Below are positions 9,201 through 17,446 of a stretch of DNA of 45,913 nt, one piece after another. The stretch covers positions 1 to 45,913 of the forward strand of contig CAXTHM010000028.1 of assembly GCA_964244115.1 (NCBI GenBank), given 5' to 3'. The translations under genes were made by a program, and so were the position numbers. Origin of the DNA: CADCWK01 sp964244115 (GTDB taxonomy: Bacteria; Chloroflexota; Chloroflexia; Thermomicrobiales; UBA6265). Positions within the stretch are counted from its first letter, which is position 1; each line of letters starts with the position of its first letter. Below the pieces are notes generated by a model, which saw only the letters and a program-made list of their open reading frames with translations, made no database searches and was not told where the DNA came from.

Positions 9201-9826
9201 CGAGCGTCTCGATCGCCGACGCGCGGGAGCGACCGGCCGGCGAGGTCGTCCGCCTGATCGGGATGGTGAACGGGGTCCGGCGCGTGACGACCCGGAAGAA
9301 CCGGACGATGGCGATCGTGTCGGTGGAGGATCTGACCGGGACGGCCGAACTCGTCGCGTTCCCGGATTCCTACGACCAGCACTCGGCCATGTGGGTCGAT
9401 GGGCTGATCCTGGACATCTCCGCCAAGATCGATCATCGCAACGACCAGGTCCAGTTCATCTGCGAATCCGCCCGGAGCGAGATCCCACGGCTGACCCGGA
9501 AGCGAGCGCCCCGGCAGATCGTCGTCACGGTGCCGAGCGGCGGTGGGGGCGAGAGCGCGATCGAGCTGATGCACGACCTCGCCACGATCCTGCGGGAGTT
9601 CCCGGGCGACGACGAGTTCGTGGTGCGGATCCATCGCGGACGATCGCTGGTCGCCCTGCGGAGCCGCACCCGGCTGGTGGACTGGTCGCCCGAGCTGGCG
9701 GACGTGCTTCAGTCGATGATCGGTTCGCAGGCCGTGCAGGTCGTCGAGACCGATACCGTGAAGCGAGGTCAACCCGTCGTCGAGCTGACGCAGCGCCGGC
9801 AGTTCATCGCGGCCACCGGTGACTGA
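6299..9826 (+). CDS. dnaE: DNA polymerase III subunit alpha
   Basis: This is the replicative DNA polymerase catalytic subunit, 1175 residues, a normal length for DnaE. The start is the ATG at 6299 with GGGAG upstream, because family similarity begins at once with the PHP domain (HLHTEFSLLDG). The other PHP metal-site motifs (LTDHGVMYG, IGMEAYL, SNDVHYV) are kept, so a metal-dependent proofreading activity is possible. The palm has GRGSAAGS near residue 353 and the catalytic PDIDIDF near 391. HSSTHAAGVV (about 500) and GFNKAHSAAYAVIAAQTAYL (about 737) follow, then tandem helix-hairpin-helix and an OB fold starting near 980 (VVRLIGMVNGVRR). The gene stands alone between two terminators. Confidence 0.97.
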   Translation: MTEFAHLHLHTEFSLLDGHGRIDDYVARALETGVKHMALTDHGVMYGAMEWHRKVAKAGLHPIIGMEAYLAEGSATARERKSYHLLLLAENETGYRNLLKLASKAALEGFYYRPRIDLDWLNQHRKGIIATSACLGGPVANNILHGNPDKARTYAGQLKDIFGPERFFIEVQDHGIREQIDTNPGLIEIARDVGLGLVASNDVHYVNELDATAQDLLVCVQTNSLLSDPKRMKTDSQQLFLKSPRQMEQVFGDLPEALSNTVRIAEMCDLKLGFDGYHLPNFDVPDGFTNESYLAHLVRDGAHTRYGSVTGEVAERIDYELGVINSMGFTNYFLVVWDFIRYAKENGILVGPGRGSAAGSIVTYSLDITALDPLKYDLIFERFLNPSRISMPDIDIDFADDRRQEVIEYVVRKYGSDRVAQIVTFGTLAAKASVRDSGKAMGLAQPDIDRVAKLIPIQPPGITIDMAMGKVPELQALYDTDAQVRDLIDAARTVEGIARHSSTHAAGVVISRDPLVDHVPLQRAGGKAEGEVTTQYPMGELEDLGLLKMDFLGLSTLTIVGKAVELVRRRGVELTIETIPLDDPGSYEMLCRGGTVGVFQLEGGMTTRMTVDVQPDCFEDLIALMALIRPGPMEMAPEYIARKHGRMETSYQHPALESVLSETYGVPLYQEQVMRIANVLAGFTMADSDGLRKAMGKKLPEVMAKYRDRFIDGCVANDVNRKIASDLWDMIEKFAGYGFNKAHSAAYAVIAAQTAYLKAHFPVEFMAAILSTEIGTTEKIISNVVECRRQKIPVFLPDVNRSERDFTVEPGEDPEARVIRFGLAAVRNVGEGAVRQIVQARQEQEGGRFLDLEHFCESVDWSTVTKRVVECLARAGAFDCFGDRSAVIAAVDSAVAAGQRRQKAASRGQIGLFDMLAGSQAATVRTAQPLPAVVARPSSELLGWEKELIGVYVSDHPLNELLAEDIGPSVSIADARERPAGEVVRLIGMVNGVRRVTTRKNRTMAIVSVEDLTGTAELVAFPDSYDQHSAMWVDGLILDISAKIDHRNDQVQFICESARSEIPRLTRKRAPRQIVVTVPSGGGGESAIELMHDLATILREFPGDDEFVVRIHRGRSLVALRSRTRLVDWSPELADVLQSMIGSQAVQVVETDTVKRGQPVVELTQRRQFIAATGD

Positions 9827-9845
9827 CAGCGATCGGAACGAGATG

Positions 9846-9890
9846 GAGTAGCGCGGTCTCCGATGAGGTCGACCGCGCTACTCGTTGTTC
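9846..9890 (+). terminator. Terminator after dnaE
   Basis: A 13-bp perfect stem GAGTAGCGCGGTC / GACCGCGCTACTC (9846-9858 and 9871-9883) lies 19 bases after the stop codon and is followed by GTTGTTC, a weak T tract. Confidence 0.75.
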
Positions 9891-10817
9891 GCTCGAGCCG
9901 GCACGAGTCCGTTCGAGGAGATCCGCCCGCCACTCGTCCGCCGACCGTGATCCGCCTCTCGCACGACATATCCCGTGAATAGATGAGTCGGAGGGCTTCT
10001 CGAACTCCTCGTCGGGTCGGCGGACGCGTCTAGCACCCAGCGAGTAGGGGAGCGCTCCGGACCGAGGCGCTCCATCCTCCGGATGCCACCGGCAGCGCTC
10101 TCCTGAGGCGACGTGGGAGCCGATGAGGCTTCACATCGGTTGGGATGAGATCTCCGACGGTTCGGAGGCTCGGAGAACTGGAGGCTGCGTCTCTGACAGG
10201 ATGAGCCTCAAACCCGCTGGTCGGGCAACTGGTCGGTGGACCCGTGATACCCCGATGGCTGAGCAGACCGCTCCTCCGACCGGGGTGAACCTGCTTCGAT
10301 CACCCGTTCAAGCGGCTTCGACGCTGCCGGTGCCGGTGCCGGTGCCCGGATAGGGGGCAATGCGCGTGCTCTCGCGCACCAGGGGTTTACTCGATTGGCC
10401 TACGAAACCAGTGGATCGGCCCCGGCCCACTACGACGGTCGACCGTCGGATGAGCGGGCGGCTGATGTGACCCAGTGATCCAGGCGAGCCACGTCCATCC
10501 GTCACGATGTCCTCTGGCCGTCGCTCGTGAGCTGCCGATCTCGATCGATCGGGAGGGGCAGCGACCGCGATAATGCACCCTTCGGCGGCTTTCGTACAAC
10601 ATATCCCAAAGCTTAACCATGATCGAGATTACTCTAAAGGGCGGGTAGTGCACGTCACCCCCGCGATGGTGATCCCGGCCACGGCCTGGTCAGGCTTGTC
10701 GTGCACTCTGGAGACCGGGTCGCCGTAGGGCGAGTCCCATAAGACCGTCGGCCCGCGCCGGACAGGACTCGCTGGCGTCGGCGAAATGCCTCGCGAGGAT
10801 GAGCTACCGGCGCTCGT
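9891..10817. other. Non-coding region between dnaE and tatD
   Basis: No gene is supported. The region contains a degenerate repeat copy (about 10228-10395), a short GCCGGT triplication near 10330, an AT-richer island near 10590-10640, and two copies of the 9-mer ACATATCCC (9966-9974 and 10599-10607). Confidence 0.5.
10228..10395 (+). repeat. Degenerate copy of the repeat family
   Basis: The order of blocks follows copy 1 but with many changes: AACTGGTCGGTGGACC, GGCTGAGCAGACCGCTCC, CGATCACCCGTTCAAGCGGCTT and, at the far end, GCGCACCAGGGGTTTACTCG in place of the usual ACGCACCA...GTCAACCCGG. It is probably an old, decayed insertion. Confidence 0.4.
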
Positions 10818-11657
10818 TCACGAGGTCTCTCCGGTCGTCGACGAACCGATGTTGGTCGATGTCGGCAGTCGGAACGCCCGACGGGCATTGGCGGTGGTCG
10901 AGAGGGCGATCGTCGCGACGGGAACGCCTCGAAGGTCGGCGAGTCGAGCGGCAACGGCCCCGAGATTCGCGGGCTCGTTTCGGCGCATCCTCATGCCGGT
11001 CGGGACGAGGTATGGGCAGTCGGTCTCCAGGAGGAGACGGTCGATCGGGAAGTCCCGGATGATCGCCCTGATCCCTTCGCTGGCGGCCCGGGTCATCAGT
11101 CCGCCGACGCCGAGGTACCAGCCGCGGTCGCGGGCCACCCGTGCGGTGCGCTCGCTCGCGTCGAAGCTGTGTAGGATGATCGTCTGATCGATCGAGGTCT
11201 CGCGAAGGATCGCCAGGGTCTCATCCTCGGCCGCCCGCTGGTGGATGACCGTCGGTAGACCGAGTTGTGCGGCGAGGTCGAGCTGGGCGCGAAACGCCCC
11301 CTCCTGCATGCCGAGCGGCGGGCCGTCGCGGAACAGGTCGATGCCCGTCTCGCCGATCGCGACGGCCCCGCTCGACCGTGCCAGCGTCCGGAGCCGGTCG
11401 ATCAGCGTCGAGTCGAATTGGGCGGCGTGCTGCGGGTGGAGTCCGAGAGCGACGAAGCCACCGTCGAACGATCTGGCGGTATCGATGGTCCGCTCCCAGA
11501 TCGCCTCGTGGTACCCGATCAGGACGATCGACCGGACTCCGGCCCGTCGCGCTCGCTCGATCACCTCGTGACGGTCGGCGTCGAAGGCGTCGTCGTCGAG
11601 ATGGGCGTGCGTGTCGATCAGGACGGGAACGACCGCGGTTTCGATTGGAGGCGGCAC
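10818..11657 (-). CDS. tatD: TatD-family metal-dependent hydrolase
   Basis: This TIM-barrel metal-dependent hydrolase belongs to the TatD DNase family. The expected metal-ligand motifs occur in order: IDTHAHLDDD at the N-terminus, IGETGID, VIHQRAAEDE, ILHSFDA and LLETDCPYLVP near the end. I chose the GTG at 11657 because GGAG lies eight bases upstream and it leaves about 12 residues before the barrel, giving 279 residues. An ATG at 11702 would add 15 residues with a weaker ribosome binding site. The gene follows glmS on the same strand, probably in one transcript. Members act in DNA quality control or tRNA processing; the substrate here is unknown. Confidence 0.88.
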   Translation of the reverse strand: MPPPIETAVVPVLIDTHAHLDDDAFDADRHEVIERARRAGVRSIVLIGYHEAIWERTIDTARSFDGGFVALGLHPQHAAQFDSTLIDRLRTLARSSGAVAIGETGIDLFRDGPPLGMQEGAFRAQLDLAAQLGLPTVIHQRAAEDETLAILRETSIDQTIILHSFDASERTARVARDRGWYLGVGGLMTRAASEGIRAIIRDFPIDRLLLETDCPYLVPTGMRMRRNEPANLGAVAARLADLRGVPVATIALSTTANARRAFRLPTSTNIGSSTTGETS

Positions 11658-11752
11658 GGCGCGTCTGCTCCAGGATTGAGCTTGCAGGCGGACGACCGGC
11701 ATCACGCGGTGCCGGTCGTCTCGGGTGTTCGGACGTCGTCACTGGCGACGGA

Positions 11753-13522
11753 TTACTTGACCGTGACGCTCTTGGCGAGGTTGCGCGGCTTGTCGGGGTC
11801 GTAGCCCAGGAGCAGAGCGGCGTGGTAGCCGAGCAGCTGCGCCGGCAGGCCATTCACGATCGGCTGGCCGACGCCGGCGTCCGGCACCTGGATGAAGTCG
11901 TCGAAGACCGGGTCCGGCCGGGAGCCGACCCCGATGATGTGTCCGCCGCGGCTGCGCAGCTCCATCGCGCCGGAGAGCACGTCGGTCCGAGTGTCGTCGT
12001 CCGGGGCGAAGACGAGGCAGGGGGTCCCCTTCTCGATCAGGGCGATGACGCCGTGCTTGAGTTCCCCACCGGCGAAGCCTTCGGCGTGGATGTAGCTCAC
12101 TTCCTTGATCTTCAGCGCCGCTTCCAGCGCCGTCGGGAAGTTGACGCCACGACCGATCACGAACAGGTGCGGGGCGCGATGGATGCGGCCGGCGACCCGG
12201 GCCAGGTTCGCCCGCCAGGTCTCGTCACCGAGCATCGCCTGGAGTCCCTCGGCCGCCGCGAGTGCCGCGCGTTCGCCGTCTTTCCGGCGGTCGACGAGGC
12301 TGTGAGCGACCAGCAGGAGGGCGGTGACCTTGGCGGTGTAGGCCTTGGTCGAGAGGACGCACTGCTCCGGGCCAGCCTGCAGGTGAACCCGGACGTCGAC
12401 CATCCGGTCCAGGGTCGAGTTCTTGGCGTTGACGAGGGCGCCGAGCCGGGCGCCTCGTTTCCGGGCGGCCAGCATCGCCTCGATGATGTCGGCGGTCTCG
12501 CCGCTCTGCGACAGGGCGATCACGAGGCTGCGCGGCGAGAGCAGGTGCTGGAGGTACTGGAACTCGCTGCCGGCGACGACGGTGACGCGCTTGCCCGCGA
12601 TCCGGCCGAGCAGGTAGGCGCCAGTCTGCGCGGCGTACGAGGCCGTCCCGCAGCCCACGAGGAACGTCTCGCTGGCCGCGTCGATCTCCCGGGCCATCTC
12701 GTCGATGGCCGCGCCGGCGGTCCGGGCGAGGCGCTCGACGACGTCGGGCTGCTCGGCCATCTCCTTAGCCATGAACGTGGCGTAGGCGCCGATCCCGGCG
12801 TCGGCCGTGCCGAGGTCCAGCGCGACGAACTCGGCCGGCAGCGGCCGCATGTCCGTCCGGTCGAACACCTCGACTCCGGCGGCGGTCAGGCGGACGAGGT
12901 GGTTGTCTTCCAGATAGAGCACTCGCTCGGCATGCGGGCCAAGGGCGAGGGCGTCGGAGGCGATCGTCGCCCCGGCGGCGCCGAAGCCGACCACGAGCGG
13001 CGAGACGTTTTTGGCGGCGACGAGCTCACCGGTCTCCGGCAGCATCGCGATCACGGCGTTGAGCCCGTCCAGCTGGGCGAAGGTTCGTGAGACGGCGGTC
13101 GTCAGATCGTGGCCGTCTGCGATTTCCTCGCCGAGGAGGTGGGCGATGACCTCGCTGTCGGTCTCGCTGGAGAAGACGTGTCCCTGGCTCTCGAGATCGT
13201 CGCGGAGGTCGCGGAAGTTGTCGACGATGCCGTTGTGGATGATCGCGACCCGGCCGCTAGGGTCGATGTGCGGGTGGGCGTTCTCCCAGGTGACGCCGCC
13301 GTGGGTCGCCCAGCGGGTATGACCGAAGCCGATGCTGGAGGAGGGGAGCGTCGCTCGGGCATCGCCGATCTTGCCGGTCTTCTTCTCGATCTCGATCCCG
13401 TTGCCGGCACCGATGGCGACGCCCCACGAGTCGTAGCCGCGGTATTCGAGCGTCTTGAGGGCGGAGAGGACGACGGTGCCGAGGTCGGCCTGGGTACCAA
13501 CGTAACCGAAGATTCCACACAT
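11753..13522 (-). CDS. glmS: Glutamine-fructose-6-phosphate aminotransferase (isomerizing)
   Basis: GlmS makes glucosamine-6-phosphate from fructose-6-phosphate and glutamine, the first step to UDP-GlcNAc for the cell envelope. The ATG at 13522 is chosen because MCGIFGYVGT puts the nucleophile Cys at position 2, exposed after methionine removal; GGTGGAG precedes it. The protein has 589 residues. The glutaminase half contains YRGYDSWG, the segment GHTRWATHGGVTWENAHPH and HNGIVDNF. The two SIS domains carry FLVGCGTASYAAQ and ALSQSGETADIIEAM, and the C-terminus ends DKPRNLAKSVTVK as is typical. No glmS ribozyme was recognised upstream. Confidence 0.97.
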   Translation of the reverse strand: MCGIFGYVGTQADLGTVVLSALKTLEYRGYDSWGVAIGAGNGIEIEKKTGKIGDARATLPSSSIGFGHTRWATHGGVTWENAHPHIDPSGRVAIIHNGIVDNFRDLRDDLESQGHVFSSETDSEVIAHLLGEEIADGHDLTTAVSRTFAQLDGLNAVIAMLPETGELVAAKNVSPLVVGFGAAGATIASDALALGPHAERVLYLEDNHLVRLTAAGVEVFDRTDMRPLPAEFVALDLGTADAGIGAYATFMAKEMAEQPDVVERLARTAGAAIDEMAREIDAASETFLVGCGTASYAAQTGAYLLGRIAGKRVTVVAGSEFQYLQHLLSPRSLVIALSQSGETADIIEAMLAARKRGARLGALVNAKNSTLDRMVDVRVHLQAGPEQCVLSTKAYTAKVTALLLVAHSLVDRRKDGERAALAAAEGLQAMLGDETWRANLARVAGRIHRAPHLFVIGRGVNFPTALEAALKIKEVSYIHAEGFAGGELKHGVIALIEKGTPCLVFAPDDDTRTDVLSGAMELRSRGGHIIGVGSRPDPVFDDFIQVPDAGVGQPIVNGLPAQLLGYHAALLLGYDPDKPRNLAKSVTVK

Positions 13523-14158
13523 GTTCGCAGGCTCCACCATGCGGGGGCAGGCCTCGTCGGCGATGCACCCGGTTGTTCGCCCGAGACCTCGACGTAGGCA
13601 GGGACCACCGGGGCGGCCTCGATCGAGGCCAGCCGGGCGGTACGTCAGTGCGTCGAGTCGGAGCGTATTTGATTCAGGGGTGAGCTGATCGGGGGAGGCG
13701 ACGGATGATCGCGAACGCTCAGTCCCGGACCTGGCCGGAGGGGCGTCGCGGACGCTGGACTTGGCACTGGCAACAGGGATTGTCGATCGGTCACCCGATC
13801 GGTTTGCGCTGTCACTGACGACCGTGCCGGCCGGAGAGCCACCCGCCGAAGAGTTCGATCGGCTCTCACCTCGTCAACTCGGGCCCTCTGCCCCGAGTCC
13901 TGGCGCTACGTATGCGGGATCGCTCCCGCGGACCTCCCGAACGATGGCCACGGCCGGAGTCTACAGGCAGGACCAGAGGGGCGCAATCCCGGACGAAAGT
14001 CCTGCCATCTCCCGAGAGAGGGGCGTTTCCGGACCGGTTGCTTCATACTGTGGCTTTGCGGCGCGGGGTGAGCACACCAGGGGAGATGCGGCGAGGCGGC
14101 ACCCGCCGCTCAAGCGGCCGATGCCCGGTCTCCCGGCGTCGACCACGAGAGGCAGGGC
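13523..14158. other. Intergenic region between glmS and the purine operon
   Basis: This divergent region of about 640 bases must hold the promoters of glmS (minus) and purB (plus). I see no gene and no recognisable purine, ZTP or PRPP riboswitch. A weak -10 candidate CATACT near 14045 lacks a good -35. Confidence 0.4.
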
Positions 14159-15515
14159 ATGATCGATCGGTACACGCGACCCGAGATGGGCGCGATCTGG
14201 GGCGACCAGCACAAGCTCGATACCTGGCTGGCCGTCGAGAAGGAAGTCTGCGAGGCCTGGTACCGCCGCGACCGGATCCCGGTCTGGGCGATCGAGGCGA
14301 TCCGGGGGGCATCCTGCGATCTCGACCGGATGCGGCAGATCGAGCACGAGACCGACCATGACGTGATCGCGTTCCTGCGCGCGACCGGTGAGACGGTCGG
14401 TGAGGCCTCCCGGTTCATCCACCTGGGCCTGACGAGCTCCGACGTCGTCGATACCGGCCTCGCGATCCAGTCGCGCGACGCCGCCAGTCTGATCCGAACA
14501 CAGCTCGAGCGGCTGATCGCGTCGACGGGTCGGCTGGCCGTCAGCCACCGCCACACCCTGATGATCGGCCGGACCCACGGGATCCACGCCGAGCCGACGA
14601 CGTTCGGGCTCAAGGTCGCCGTCTGGTATGACGAGCTGCGGCGTCATCTCCGCCGGCTCGATGCCGTGGCGATCGACATCGCGACCGGCAAGATCTCCGG
14701 CGCGGTCGGGACCCACGCCCACGTCTCGCTCGAACTGGAGGACGAGGTCTGCGCCGCGCTCGGGCTCGCCGCCGCCCCGGCCTCGACCCAGGTCGTCCAG
14801 CGGGACCGCCACGCCGCCTTCATCACCACCCTGGCCGGCATCGCCGGGACGCTGGAGAAGATCGCGACGGAGATCCGTCACCTGGCCCGGACCGAAGTCC
14901 GCGAGGTCGAGGAGCCGTTCGACGCCGGTAACATGGGCTCGTCCGCTATGCCGCACAAGCGCAATCCCCATGCGTCAGAGCGCGTTAGTGGACTTGCCCG
15001 GCTGCTGCGCGGCTACGCGGTGGCGGCGATGGAGAACGTCCCGCTCTGGCACGAGCGCGACATCAGCCACAGTTCAGCCGAGCGGGTCATCTTCCCCGAT
15101 TCGTGCATCATNNNNNNNNNNCCTCGTCGTCGACCTCATGGACCGGCTTGTCGTCTATCCTGAACGGATGGCTCGCAACGTCGAGATGACCGGTGGGCTC
15201 GTCTTCAGCCAGCGCGTCCTGCTCGCCCTCGTCGATGCGGGCATGGACCGGCAGGACGCCTACAAGATCGTCCAGCGCCACGCCCTGGCAGCCTGGGACG
15301 GCGGACCGACCTTCCGCGACGCCCTCCGGGCCGACCCAGCGGTCGCCGCGGCCCTGCCGGGCGACGCGCTCGACGGGCTGTTCGACCCGTGGGACCAGCT
15401 CCGGAACGTCGACGCGACCCTGGTCCGGCTCGGCCTGCTCGAACCGGGCGCTGAAGGCCAGAGCCACGCAATGGGTCAGACGGTGTCGCCGCTGGCCGGG
15501 GCCGTCGCTCGATGA
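14159..15515 (+). CDS. purB: Adenylosuccinate lyase (interrupted by an assembly gap)
   Basis: PurB releases fumarate from SAICAR and from adenylosuccinate, so it serves both IMP and AMP synthesis. The ATG at 14159 begins MIDRYTRPEMGAIW, the normal N-terminus. GRTHGIHAEPTTFG and the signature GSSAMPHKRNPHASE (near residue 259) are intact. A 10-N tract at 15112-15121 shifts the frame after FPDSCI; the protein resumes in another frame at LVVDLMDRLVVYPE and runs to SPLAGAVAR. Alignment from memory with B. subtilis PurB suggests about seven residues are hidden. The flanking codons require a true gap length divisible by three, so the gene is almost certainly intact in the cell. Its stop overlaps the purC start (ATGA). 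Confidence 0.94.
15112..15121. other. Assembly gap of 10 N inside purB
   Basis: This placeholder gap changes the reading frame of purB. A real gap of about 21 bases (a multiple of three) would restore it. Confidence 0.9.
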
Positions 15516-16438
15516 CGGATCTCCCTGATCACGGGCTGCGGCTCTTCCGCCGGGGCAAGGTCCGGGATACCTGGGAGGCCGGAGACGACCTGCTCATGGT
15601 CGCGTCCGACCGGGTCTCCGCGTTCGACATCGTCCTGCCATCGGTGGTCCCCGGCAAGGGCATCGTCCTGACCCAGCTCTCCCGGTTCTGGTTCGATCGC
15701 CTCGGGCACATCGTCCCCAATCATCTGATCAGCGCGGACCTCGCCACGGTCGCCGACCGGCTGCCTGACGGTGTGGCCGGCGATCCTGCGCTCGCGGGGC
15801 GATCGATGCTGGTTCGCCGGGCGGAGCGGATCGACGTTGAGTGCGTCGTCCGTGGCTTCCTCTATGGGTCGGTCTGGTCGGAATACCGGAATCGAGGGAC
15901 GGTGGCCGGCGTTCGGCTGCCGGACGGGATGACGTTCGGTGACCGGTTCCCGGAGGCGATCTTCTCGCCGGCTCTGAAGGTCGATGACGGGCACGACGTC
16001 AATGTCGCCAAGTCCGGCGTGGCGGACCGGTTCGGCCAGGAGCTGGCCGATGATCTCGAGCGGGTCAGCCTCGCCCTCTACAGCGCGTCGACCGCCGAGG
16101 TCGCCCGGCGCGGCCTGATCCTGGCGGATACCAAGTTCGAGTTCGGCCTGATCGACGGGCGACTGACCCTGATCGACGAGGCGCTGACGCCGGACAGCTC
16201 CCGCTACTGGGACGCGGCGCTCTACGCCCCGGGCCGGGAACAGGTCGGCTTCGACAAGCAGTTCGTCCGGGACTGGCTGATTGGCACCGGTTGGGACCGG
16301 ACCCCGCCGGGACCTGAGCTCCCGGCCGAGGTGATCTCCGGGACGCGCGACCGGTACGTCGAGGCGTACCGGCGGATCGTCGGCGAGGAGATCGATCTGA
16401 CGGCGTTCGAATCGAGACCTGAGGGAGACCAGTACTGA
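15512..16438 (+). CDS. purC: Phosphoribosylaminoimidazole-succinocarboxamide synthase (SAICAR synthetase)
   Basis: PurC joins CAIR and aspartate with ATP to give SAICAR, the substrate of PurB encoded just upstream. The 308-residue form resembles the longer type of the family. Motifs include RRGKVRDTWE near the start, ASDRVSAFDIVLPSVVPGKG, ECVVRGFLYGS, LADTKFEFG and LIDEALTPDSSRYWD. The ATG overlaps the purB stop by four bases, and the stop codon TGA overlaps the next ATG (purS), so translational coupling is likely. No odd features are seen. Confidence 0.96.
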   Translation: MTDLPDHGLRLFRRGKVRDTWEAGDDLLMVASDRVSAFDIVLPSVVPGKGIVLTQLSRFWFDRLGHIVPNHLISADLATVADRLPDGVAGDPALAGRSMLVRRAERIDVECVVRGFLYGSVWSEYRNRGTVAGVRLPDGMTFGDRFPEAIFSPALKVDDGHDVNVAKSGVADRFGQELADDLERVSLALYSASTAEVARRGLILADTKFEFGLIDGRLTLIDEALTPDSSRYWDAALYAPGREQVGFDKQFVRDWLIGTGWDRTPPGPELPAEVISGTRDRYVEAYRRIVGEEIDLTAFESRPEGDQY

Positions 16439-16646
16439 TGGACATGGCAACGGGACGATCCTGGCAGGTCCAGGTCACCGTCCTCCCCAAGCCCGCAAGG
16501 TGATCACCCTCAGCGTCGAGGCGGAGACCGCCGACGACGCGCGGACGACGGTCGCGCGGATGTGCGACCAGCTCCTCGCCAACCCGGTGATCGAGACGTA
16601 CGTCGTCGTGGTCGAACCGGCAACGAGTCTTCAGGAGGCGCACTGA
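16438..16646 (+). pseudogene. purS: purS with internal deletion and frameshift
   Basis: PurS is the small subunit of the PurLQS FGAM synthase. The segment starts in frame one with the normal N-terminus WQVQVTVLPKP, then reaches TGA at 16501-16503. The C-terminal half KVITLSVEAETADDAR followed by MCDQLLANPVIETYVV continues in a different frame to a stop at 16644-16646. Against the family, about 28 residues between LPKP and KVITL are missing. The frame change fits a loss of roughly 82 bases (any number that leaves remainder one on division by three). All other purine genes look functional and PurL/PurQ need PurS, so I suspect an assembly deletion at about 16492-16500. A true pseudogene cannot be excluded. 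Confidence 0.85.
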
Positions 16647-17372
16647 GTGATGTCCAGCCCTTCGACATCCCCGGTCGTCGGCGTGATCACCTTTCCCGGC
16701 AGCAATGGCGACCATGACGCGCTGCACGCGATGCAGCAGGACGTCGGTGTCGAGGCCCATCTCATCGACTACCGCGAGACCAGCCTGGACGGTTACTCGG
16801 CCATCATCCTGCCCGGCGGGTTTTCCTATGGAGACCACCTCCGCTGCGGGGCGATCGCCCGGTTCGCGCCGGTGATGCAGCCGCTGATTGCCTTCGCCGA
16901 CGGTGGGGGGCCGGTCCTGGGGATCTGCAACGGTTTCCAGATCCTGACCGAAGCCCATCTCCTGCCCGGCGCCCTGCTCCGAAATGCCAGCCTCCGCTTC
17001 CATTGCTTCTGGGATCACATCCGGATCGAGTCCGACCGGACCGTCTGGACCGCTGGCATCTCCGAGGGAACGGTCCTGCGGTTGCCGGTCGCCCACGGGG
17101 AGGGCGCCTTCTTCGCCGACCCGGAGACGATCGCCCGACTGGAAACCAACGGCCAGATCGTCGCCCGCTACAGCAGCCCGGACGGCACGGTCTCGGTCGA
17201 GAGCAACCGCAACGGTTCCGTGGGCGGGATCGCCGCCGTCGCCAACGAGCGCGGCAACGTCGTCGGTCTGATGCCGCACCCCGAACGTGCGGCCAATCCG
17301 CTAGTCGGCGGCGGGGACGGTCTCCGGCTGCTCCGGTCGGTCATGACCGGGATGCTCGAACCCGCCCGTTAG
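16647..17372 (+). CDS. purQ: FGAM synthase, glutamine amidotransferase subunit
   Basis: PurQ hydrolyses glutamine and channels ammonia to PurL in the PurLQS complex. It has 241 residues if the GTG at 16647 is used; the adjacent ATG at 16650 is equally possible, and AGGAGG lies 8-11 bases upstream. The class I glutaminase triad is visible: Cys in GICNGFQ (near residue 93) and His and Glu in MPHPERA (near 209). VITFPGSNGDHD and ILPGGFSYGDHLRCGAIA are typical PurQ motifs. It lies directly after purS and 74 bases before purL. Confidence 0.96.
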   Translation: MMSSPSTSPVVGVITFPGSNGDHDALHAMQQDVGVEAHLIDYRETSLDGYSAIILPGGFSYGDHLRCGAIARFAPVMQPLIAFADGGGPVLGICNGFQILTEAHLLPGALLRNASLRFHCFWDHIRIESDRTVWTAGISEGTVLRLPVAHGEGAFFADPETIARLETNGQIVARYSSPDGTVSVESNRNGSVGGIAAVANERGNVVGLMPHPERAANPLVGGGDGLRLLRSVMTGMLEPAR

Positions 17373-17446
17373 GCCGGGACATATCCCTAGCTTTCTTCGA
17401 GAATCACGAAGCTCGGACGCGGTGCCGGGCCGGTGGAGGAATCCCT

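Noticed and set aside
7025..9772. Long open frames on the minus strand opposite dnaE (410 and 470 codons)
   Set aside because: They mirror the dnaE codons in a high-GC gene, show no family similarity, have Asp/Arg/Val-rich shadow composition and no ribosome sites.
11267..13090. 607-codon open frame on the plus strand opposite tatD and glmS
   Set aside because: It is antisense to clear genes and is explained by GC-rich third positions; no recognisable protein.
13523..13700. glmS ribozyme upstream of glmS
   Set aside because: No conserved ribozyme core was found, and the element is mainly known from Firmicutes.
13640..14158. Purine, ZTP or PRPP riboswitch before purB
   Set aside because: I could not identify the conserved bases of any of these classes.
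16438..16503. A complete 21-residue peptide gene between purC and purQ
   Set aside because: The short frame is the N-terminus of PurS; the rest of PurS follows in another frame.
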